This document shows, one piece after another, positions 61,332-64,000 of a stretch of DNA of 64,000 nucleotides. The position numbers and the translations under genes are program-made. This stretch comes from Bacteroidales bacterium UBA6248. Lineage in GTDB: Bacteria; Bacteroidota; Bacteroidia; Bacteroidales; Lentimicrobiaceae. The stretch spans positions 687-64,686 of the forward strand of contig DJVU01000081.1 of the NCBI GenBank assembly GCA_002441345.1, written 5' to 3'. Position 1 is the first letter of the stretch. The number at the start of each line of letters is the position of its first letter. The notes below the pieces were generated by a model. The model saw only the letters and a program-made list of their open reading frames with translations, was not told where the DNA came from and did not search any database.

Positions 61332-62774
61332 ATGAAGCACACAATCAGAAAAAAGGGGGTAATCCCGGGGATAATGCTGTTTTCGGTCCTGTTGTTTTTA
61401 CTGATGCCGGAGCAATTGCAGGCTCAGGATGGCAGGCAATTGTTTGAAAAGCATTGCACCATTTGTCATAAAATCGGCGAGGGCAAACTTGTGGGGCCTG
61501 ATCTCAAGGACATTACGCAAAGGCGGGAGCGCGACTGGCTGGTGCGCTTTATCCGGAATTCAAAGGAGATGATTGATGCCGGCGATCCCCTTGCCGTGCA
61601 GGTTTTTGAAGAAAACAACAAAGTGCCTATGCAGGCATTTGACAATCTTTCGGGGGAGGAGATCAACAGCATTATCGATTATATTGAAAAGTGGGAGCCG
61701 GCAAAGCCTGTGGAATTTCAGGCGGATGTTACAAAACGGGATGGTTTCACCGAAAAAGAGATTATGCGGGGCGAACGTATGTTCTACGGACTGATTCCAT
61801 TTGAAAACGGAGGAACAACTGCATGCAACTCCTGCCACGTTACCACGAAAACCGATACCTTAAACTGGAATCCTTCCGCACACGAACTGGCGCACTCATT
61901 TATGGAAGAAGGCGGAATGGACCTGTATGCTTCTCTGGCCGATCCCCAGTCGGCAGCCATGCAGAAAGCTCACGGCGAATATAAGCTGAGCGGTGAAGAG
62001 ATGTATTACATCGCCGCGTATCTTTCTAATCTGGATCAGGAAACTCCCAGACCTTTCAAAACATTCCCGTCGCGATTCTTACTGTTTGTCGTTTTTGGCA
62101 TACTGATGACTTTAGCACTAATAGACCTGATATTCACAAGAATTATAAAATATCGGTTTATTCATGGAATCATCCTTTTAGTAGGTATCGCCATTCACTT
62201 CAACCTGGCAGTCACCGAAGCACAGAGCCTGAGCCGTACCAAAGATTACGCTCCCGATCAGCCCATCAAGTTTTCACACAGGATTCATGCGGGCGACAAC
62301 CAGACCGACTGCAGGTATTGCCATACGGTAGCCGACTACAGCAAATCGGCCGGTTTTCCGTCGAACGATGTTTGCCTAAACTGCCATAACGTAGTCAGGG
62401 AAGGCAGGAATTCAGGAAAATTTGAAATCAATAAAATTTTCAGAGCCGAAAATTCGGGAAAACCCATTGAATGGATACGCATTCACAACATGCAGGAGCA
62501 CGTTTTTTTCAGCCATGCACAGCATGTAAACGCCGGAAAAATAGAATGCGAAACCTGTCATGGCCCCGTTGCGGAGATGGATATCATGAAGCAGTTCTCC
62601 GACCTCTCTATGGGATGGTGCATCAATTGCCACCGCGACACCAGGGTCAATTTCAAGGACAACAATTACTACTCCACCTATATGAAACTGCACGACGATC
62701 TGAAATCGGGAAGAATTGATTCGGTGACCGTTGAGCAGATCGGTGGTCTGGATTGCATGAAATGTCATTATTAG
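61332..62774 (+). CDS. actA: ActA, multiheme c subunit of alternative complex III
   Basis: Protein of 480 residues with a signal peptide (to about residue 32, LQAQ). Seven CxxCH heme sites: 42-46, 165-169, 327-331, 348-352, 406-410, 430-434, 475-479. The five in the C-terminal third form the ActA pentaheme domain (cytochrome c3/c7-like, with extra His ligands such as FSHRIHAG and VFFSHAQH). Two membrane helices (about 246-266, 274-292) separate it from an N-terminal cytochrome c part with two sites. ACIII oxidises quinol and passes electrons to cytochrome c or an oxidase. actB follows after 52 nt. Confidence 0.9.
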   Translation: MKHTIRKKGVIPGIMLFSVLLFLLMPEQLQAQDGRQLFEKHCTICHKIGEGKLVGPDLKDITQRRERDWLVRFIRNSKEMIDAGDPLAVQVFEENNKVPMQAFDNLSGEEINSIIDYIEKWEPAKPVEFQADVTKRDGFTEKEIMRGERMFYGLIPFENGGTTACNSCHVTTKTDTLNWNPSAHELAHSFMEEGGMDLYASLADPQSAAMQKAHGEYKLSGEEMYYIAAYLSNLDQETPRPFKTFPSRFLLFVVFGILMTLALIDLIFTRIIKYRFIHGIILLVGIAIHFNLAVTEAQSLSRTKDYAPDQPIKFSHRIHAGDNQTDCRYCHTVADYSKSAGFPSNDVCLNCHNVVREGRNSGKFEINKIFRAENSGKPIEWIRIHNMQEHVFFSHAQHVNAGKIECETCHGPVAEMDIMKQFSDLSMGWCINCHRDTRVNFKDNNYYSTYMKLHDDLKSGRIDSVTVEQIGGLDCMKCHY

Positions 62775-62826
62775 TCGTTGATGCCGGACAAACGAACCGT
62801 ATTAACAAACAAACAATTGCGGCTAA

Positions 62827-64000
62827 ATGGAAAAGAAATACTGGAAAAGCACAGAAGAGCTGAATAACCGGAAAGACAGCAACCGTAAGGCTGACGAGAT
62901 CCCAGACGGCAAAAGCCTGCTTGAAATTATTGATCAGGAGATAACCGGCAAACCCTCTTCGAGGCGGAATTTTCTGAAATTTTGCGGATTCAGTTTTGCT
63001 ACTGCAGCCATCGCGAGCAGCTGCGAGAATCCGGTTAAAAAAGCCATTCCCTACCTCAACAAGCCCGAAGATGTAATCCCCGGAATGGCGAGTAATTATG
63101 CTTCGACCTATTTCGACGGCGCCGAATACAGCAGCATTGTTGTTAAAGTCAGAGACGGAAGACCGATCAAAATTGAAGGCAATACCTTATCCGCCCTCAC
63201 CAGCGGCGGCAGCACCGCCAGAGTGCAGGCATCGGTTCTCGGATTGTACGACGGGCATGCACGCCTGAAACACCCTTCGAAAAAAGGACATGGCATCGAC
63301 TGGAAAATTCTGGATCAGGAAGTTTCGGACAAGCTGGAAAGCCTGAAGAATGCAGGCGAAACGCTTGTGCTCCTCACCTCCCCTGTTATCGGGCCATCCA
63401 CAAAGCAGCTGATTTCCGAATTCCTGGCCGCCTATCCGGGAAGCAAACACATTGTATATGAACCGGTTTCGTACAGCGGAATGCTGGAAGCCAACCTGGA
63501 GTCGTTCGGACAGCAGGTAATACCCAATTACCATTTCGGCAAAGCCGGGACTATAGTTTCGGTGGGTGCCGATTTTCTTGGCACCTGGTTGTCTCCGGAG
63601 ACCTTTACGGCCGGATATGCCAGCCGGCGCAGCCTTACCGATGGCGAAAAATCCATTTCGTGGCATATGCAATACGAAGCCGGGCTTAGCATTACCGGCA
63701 GCCGGGCCGACAAAAGGGTAAGAATACGCCCTTCCGGATATGCGACTCTGCTAGCTGCGCTATACAATGAACTGGCAAGCAGATCGGGTGCTCCTTCACT
63801 TCCGGATATTACGACACATGAAACGGTAGCCGAAACAGCCGAGCGCCTTTGGCAGAGCAAAGGCACATCCATCGTTGTATGCGGGTCAAACGACAAGGAC
63901 GAGCAGATCCTTGTAAATGCGATCAACCATTTGCTCGGGAATATCGGCCAGACCATCACCTTCGGGGATGCAATCCTGACGAAACAGGCCGTTGACCGTG
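62827..64000 (+). CDS. actB: ActB, molybdopterin-oxidoreductase-like subunit of alternative complex III (3' end outside window)
   Basis: The frame is open from ATG 62827 to the window end (391 codons). It begins MEKKYWKSTEELNNRKD, then a Tat-like segment SRRNFLKFCGFSFATAAIAS (Arg46, Arg47) with Cys66 after it, a possible lipid site. Then comes the molybdopterin-oxidoreductase-like fold (KPEDVIPGMASNYASTYF, VVKVRDGRPIKIEGN). In ACIII ActB has lost the molybdenum cofactor and holds Fe-S clusters in a C-terminal part, which is outside the window. It is the partner of ActA, encoded 52 nt upstream. Confidence 0.88.
   Translation, partial: MEKKYWKSTEELNNRKDSNRKADEIPDGKSLLEIIDQEITGKPSSRRNFLKFCGFSFATAAIASSCENPVKKAIPYLNKPEDVIPGMASNYASTYFDGAEYSSIVVKVRDGRPIKIEGNTLSALTSGGSTARVQASVLGLYDGHARLKHPSKKGHGIDWKILDQEVSDKLESLKNAGETLVLLTSPVIGPSTKQLISEFLAAYPGSKHIVYEPVSYSGMLEANLESFGQQVIPNYHFGKAGTIVSVGADFLGTWLSPETFTAGYASRRSLTDGEKSISWHMQYEAGLSITGSRADKRVRIRPSGYATLLAALYNELASRSGAPSLPDITTHETVAETAERLWQSKGTSIVVCGSNDKDEQILVNAINHLLGNIGQTITFGDAILTKQAVDR

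Overview
The window is chromosomal DNA of a member of the Bacteroidota, most likely Bacteroidales/Marinilabiliales. Evidence: two proteins with type IX secretion (T9SS) C-terminal sorting domains, SusC-like TonB-receptor architecture with a DUF4249 lipoprotein partner, the complete Bat (Bacteroides aerotolerance) operon, a DUF3276 PUR-type protein, GWxTD, DUF5683, DUF4412 and DUF3078 proteins, promoters of the Bacteroidota type (TAnnTTTG about 7 bp before the start point), weak or absent Shine-Dalgarno sites, and the start of an alternative complex III operon. No insertion sequences, prophage genes, CRISPR arrays, rRNA genes or integrases were seen. The one tRNA is a serine tRNA (anticodon CGA).

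Layout. 1-2.2 kb (minus): nusB, a GNAT acetyltransferase, a DUF1573 lipoprotein and the start of yajC. 2.6-12.5 kb (plus): DUF3276 gene, then parA-parB-DUF5683-dapB-lepB, a cyclophilin, a DUF4412 protein, ftsK and lolA: chromosome segregation, lysine/peptidoglycan precursor synthesis and envelope biogenesis. 12.6-22 kb: small genes on both strands (cytochrome b-like membrane protein, NrtR-type regulator, acylphosphatase, NUDIX hydrolase, mnmD with an overlapping beta-propeller lipoprotein, a DnaQ-type exonuclease, an FKBP, a DUF2779 nuclease-like protein, a TlpA-type thioredoxin). 22-28.4 kb: dnaB, a secreted protein usually mislabelled asparagine synthetase B, a TonB-dependent receptor and its DUF4249 lipoprotein. 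28.4-36.2 kb (minus): thyA-folA, hydE, GWxTD lipoprotein, LysM/M23 peptidase, a FadL-type porin broken by a one-base frameshift, and ung. 36.2-42 kb: a 42-residue lipoprotein, an outer-membrane-type protein and two large T9SS cargo proteins. 42.2-52 kb: a secreted C1 peptidase and the moxR-DUF58-BatD-like-batA-B-C-D-E operon. 52-60.5 kb: TonB-type protein, DUF3078 protein, mscL, yaaA, an AraC regulator followed by a diheme cytochrome c and a Cys/His-rich lipoprotein, the tRNA, and a hypothetical protein. 60.5-64 kb: leader region and actA-actB (alternative complex III), cut by the window end.

The genes describe a free-living heterotroph with a T9SS and a quinol-oxidising aerobic chain (ActA/ActB), which nevertheless carries the [FeFe]-hydrogenase maturase HydE, so facultative or microaerobic life is plausible.

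Most interesting points: (i) a promoter, 51-codon ORF and internal intrinsic terminator immediately before actA, arranged like a translation-coupled attenuator; (ii) a seven-heme ActA; (iii) a candidate three-hairpin intergenic RNA between tlpA and dnaB; (iv) the AraC/diheme cytochrome/GMGxH-lipoprotein cluster of unknown role; (v) the single-base frameshift in the FadL porin; (vi) an isolated hydE. No clearly new defence or mobile system was found.
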